A stretch of DNA of 6,465 nt, from assembly GCA_002491225.1 (NCBI GenBank), contig DKVN01000116.1, forward strand, positions 1,944 to 8,408, given 5' to 3'. This document shows, one piece after another, positions 4,617 through 6,465 of the stretch; position 1 is the stretch's first letter, and every line of letters starts with the position of its first letter. A program made the position numbers and the translations under genes. A model generated the notes under the pieces. That model had not been told where the DNA came from. It worked only from the letters and a program-made list of their open reading frames with translations, and did no database searches. This DNA is from Faecalibacterium sp. UBA7177 (GTDB lineage Bacteria > Bacillota > Clostridia > Oscillospirales > Ruminococcaceae).

Positions 4617-5159
4617 ATGAACTACAGCGAGATCCAGACCGGCGAAAACGACCTTCTGGTCGTGGTGGACATGCAGGAGGATTTTGTCCGCGGCGCGCTC
4701 GGCACCCCGGAGGCGCAGGCCATGCTGGCCGATGCCGCCGGGTTCATCCGGGGGTTTCGGGGCAAAAAGGTCTTTACGATGGACACCCACGGGGAGGACT
4801 ATCTGGCCACCCAGGAGGGCAAAAACCTGCCGGTGCCCCACACCGTCAAGGGCAGCGGCGGCTGGCAGCTGATGCCGGAGATCAAAGCGTTGGTGGCCGA
4901 GGGGGACACGGTGCTGGAAAAGGGCAGCTTTGGCAGCCTGGCGCTGGCCGAAACCGTGCGGCGGCGGCACTATGACAACATCTACTTCCTCGGCGTCTGC
5001 ACCGGCATCTGCGTCATCAGCAACGCGGTGATCGCCAAGGCGGCGGACCCGGAGGCGGTGATCCACATCCTGGCCGGGCTCTGCGCCTGCGTGAGCCCCG
5101 AGAGCCACCGCACCGCCCTTGAGGCCATGCGGCTGCTGCAGATGAAGATCGAGGAATAA
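4617..5159 (+). CDS. pncA: Nicotinamidase-like isochorismatase-family cysteine hydrolase
   Basis: Probably hydrolyses nicotinamide to nicotinate and ammonia, the first step of NAD salvage. The 180-residue protein has the full cysteine hydrolase triad: Asp18 in VVVDMQEDF, Lys102 in LEKGSFGS, and Cys128 in GVCTGICV with its usual preceding cis-peptide region. Possible metal ligands are Asp56 and His58 (MDTH), Glu67 and His75 (VPH). This D-x-H...E...H arrangement resembles the pneumococcal nicotinamidase as I recall it, not the D-x-H...H...H of E. coli and mycobacterial PncA. The start has an excellent AAAGGAG site seven bases upstream. It lies 23 bases before pncB, whose substrate is its presumed product, which strongly supports the assignment. 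The superfamily also includes isochorismatases and other amidases, so motif evidence alone would not prove the substrate. Confidence 0.82.
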   Translation: MNYSEIQTGENDLLVVVDMQEDFVRGALGTPEAQAMLADAAGFIRGFRGKKVFTMDTHGEDYLATQEGKNLPVPHTVKGSGGWQLMPEIKALVAEGDTVLEKGSFGSLALAETVRRRHYDNIYFLGVCTGICVISNAVIAKAADPEAVIHILAGLCACVSPESHRTALEAMRLLQMKIEE

Positions 5160-5182
5160 GAAAAGAGAGGGGCACACCGACC

Positions 5183-6409
5183 ATGAAGCTTGCACCGATC
5201 ATCACCTCCCTGCTGGAGACCGACCTGTATAAGTTCAGCATGGGGCAGGCCATCTACCACCAGTTCCCCGGCTACAAAACGACCTGGAGCTTTAAGTGCC
5301 GCAACGAGGACGTGCATTTTACCGCCGAGATGGTCGAGGAAATCCGCCAACAGGTGCGGGCCTACTGCGACCTGCGCTTTACCGAGGAGGAGCTGGCCTA
5401 TATCGACGGCATCCAGTGGCTCAAGGGCAGCTATCTGGATTTTCTGCGGCTGTGGCGGCCGAACTTTGCGGACTTTACCATCACGGACGAGGCCGACTGC
5501 GGCCTTGCCATCGAGACCCGCGGCACCTGGCTGAACACCAGCATGTACGAGATCCCCACCCTCGCCATCGTCAACGAGGTCTACTTCCGCATGCGGTACG
5601 ACTATGACGCCCTGCTGGCCGATTTCAAGGCACGGCTGGAGGCCAAGACTGAAATGCTGCGCACGGGCCGCTGGGTCATCGGCGCGTTTTCCGAGTTCGG
5701 GATGCGCCGCCGCCTCTCGGCCGAGGCGCAGGCGCTGGCGGTCGAGACCCTCGCGCATCTGAGGGACACGCCGGGCCTCGAATCCAAATTTGTCGGCACC
5801 TCCAACGTGTATCTGGCCTGGAAGTACGGCCTGACCCCGGTGGGAACCATGGCCCACGAGTGGATCATGTGCGTGGGGCAGGGCAACCACAAGCACAACC
5901 CGGCCTACTCCAACTGGTACGCGCTGGACGCCTGGGTCAAGGAGTACGGGGTGCTCAACGGCACCGCTCTGACCGACACCATCACCACTGATTGCTTTTT
6001 GCGGGATTTCCAGTTGACCTATGCCACCCTCTTCAGCGGGGTGCGGCACGACTCGGGCGACCCGCTGGCCTGGGGCGACAAGATGATCGCCCACTACGAG
6101 TCCCTTGGCATCGACGCGCACACCAAGACCCTGCTCTTCTCGGACAGCCTCGATTTTGAGCGGGCCGACCGCATCTACCATTACTTCGCGGGCCGGGCCA
6201 GGGTGGCCTTTGGTATCGGGACCTACCTCTCGAACGACACCTCGGAGCCCGCGCTCAACATCGTGATGAAAACCACCCGCTGCAATGGGCAGGATGTGGC
6301 CAAGATCTCGGACGTGGAGGGCAAGGGCATGTGCAAAAATGATGCCTATGTCGAGTACCTCACCCGCAGTATTGATTGGCGGATGGAGAACGAGAAGAAG
6401 CCGGAGTAA
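5183..6409 (+). CDS. pncB: Nicotinate phosphoribosyltransferase
   Basis: Joins nicotinate to PRPP, with ATP hydrolysis, to make nicotinate mononucleotide, the committed step of the Preiss-Handler NAD pathway. The 408-residue product matches E. coli-type PncB in length and order of motifs. SLLETDLYKFSMGQA is near the N-terminus and FGMRRRLS at 172-179. FVGTSNVYLA is at 203-212. GTMAHEW at 221-227 contains His225, the position of the phosphorylated histidine in enterobacterial PncB. TDTITTDCFLRDF is at 264-276, GVRHDSGDP at 286-294, and FGIGTYLSND at 343-352. All the expected blocks are intact, so the enzyme should be active. It follows the nicotinamidase gene by 23 bases with a GAGGGG-type ribosome binding site (about 5167-5172), so the two are almost certainly co-transcribed. 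A strong hairpin follows downstream. Confidence 0.96.
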   Translation: MKLAPIITSLLETDLYKFSMGQAIYHQFPGYKTTWSFKCRNEDVHFTAEMVEEIRQQVRAYCDLRFTEEELAYIDGIQWLKGSYLDFLRLWRPNFADFTITDEADCGLAIETRGTWLNTSMYEIPTLAIVNEVYFRMRYDYDALLADFKARLEAKTEMLRTGRWVIGAFSEFGMRRRLSAEAQALAVETLAHLRDTPGLESKFVGTSNVYLAWKYGLTPVGTMAHEWIMCVGQGNHKHNPAYSNWYALDAWVKEYGVLNGTALTDTITTDCFLRDFQLTYATLFSGVRHDSGDPLAWGDKMIAHYESLGIDAHTKTLLFSDSLDFERADRIYHYFAGRARVAFGIGTYLSNDTSEPALNIVMKTTRCNGQDVAKISDVEGKGMCKNDAYVEYLTRSIDWRMENEKKPE

Positions 6410-6437
6410 GGCAGAAAATGGAATAGAGGAGCGCCCC

Positions 6438-6465
6438 GCGCCGTGTGCAGGTAGGCACACGGCGC
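6438..6465 (+). terminator. Probable terminator hairpin after pncB (T-tract beyond window)
   Basis: GCGCCGTGTGC pairs perfectly with GCACACGGCGC around the loop AGGTAG, starting 28 bases after the pncB stop. The window ends at the last stem base, so the T-run that would confirm an intrinsic terminator cannot be seen. Confidence 0.65.

Noticed and set aside
3618..5195. 525-codon minus-strand open frame
   Set aside because: It overlaps tsaE, rrf2, the divergent promoters and the nicotinamidase gene in the wrong frame or strand, and has no family features.
4982..6460. 492-codon minus-strand open frame
   Set aside because: It is antisense to pncB, which matches its family along its whole length.

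Overview
The window is GC-rich DNA with Firmicutes-style control signals: strong AGGAG-type ribosome binding sites, sigma-A-like promoters with 17-base spacers, and Gram-positive-type upp and tsa genes. This suggests a high-GC member of the Clostridia, most likely the gut Oscillospiraceae/Ruminococcaceae (Faecalibacterium, Gemmiger or Subdoligranulum relatives). The placement is inferred from gene content and style. No rRNA or other strict marker is present.

Two transcription units diverge from about 4482-4521. Leftward, on the minus strand, a promoter with a perfect TATAAT reads an Rrf2-family regulator, tsaE and tsaB (tRNA t6A synthesis, overlapping by 8 and 4 bases), then rpiB (ribose-5-phosphate isomerase B) and upp (uracil phosphoribosyltransferase). 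After a non-coding interval comes a long low-complexity membrane protein that leaves the window at base 1. Rightward, on the plus strand, a second promoter reads a nicotinamidase-like cysteine hydrolase and pncB. Together these convert nicotinamide to nicotinate to nicotinate mononucleotide, a compact NAD salvage pair. A strong hairpin at the right edge probably ends this unit. RpiB, Upp and PncB all bear on ribose-5-phosphate/PRPP metabolism, which loosely links the two arms.

The most unusual part is 1013-1407, between upp and the membrane protein. It is 395 bases bounded by 26-base imperfect terminal inverted repeats (22 of 26 matching) and packed with compact hairpins, several directly abutting and several sharing a GAA/TTC three-base loop. 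I see no credible gene in it. It sits exactly between the GC-rich hairpin of the upp terminator and a run of T residues (minus-strand sense). Removing it, with one copy of a possible 2-base AA duplication, restores a textbook intrinsic terminator. I read it as a MITE-like, non-autonomous, probably multi-copy element that split the upp terminator.

Other points are a leftmost gene that starts at TTG and carries a 33-residue tandem duplication, a 9-base motif shared in mirror orientation by the two divergent promoters, a five-cysteine cluster in the Rrf2 regulator, and a possible promoter inside tsaB.
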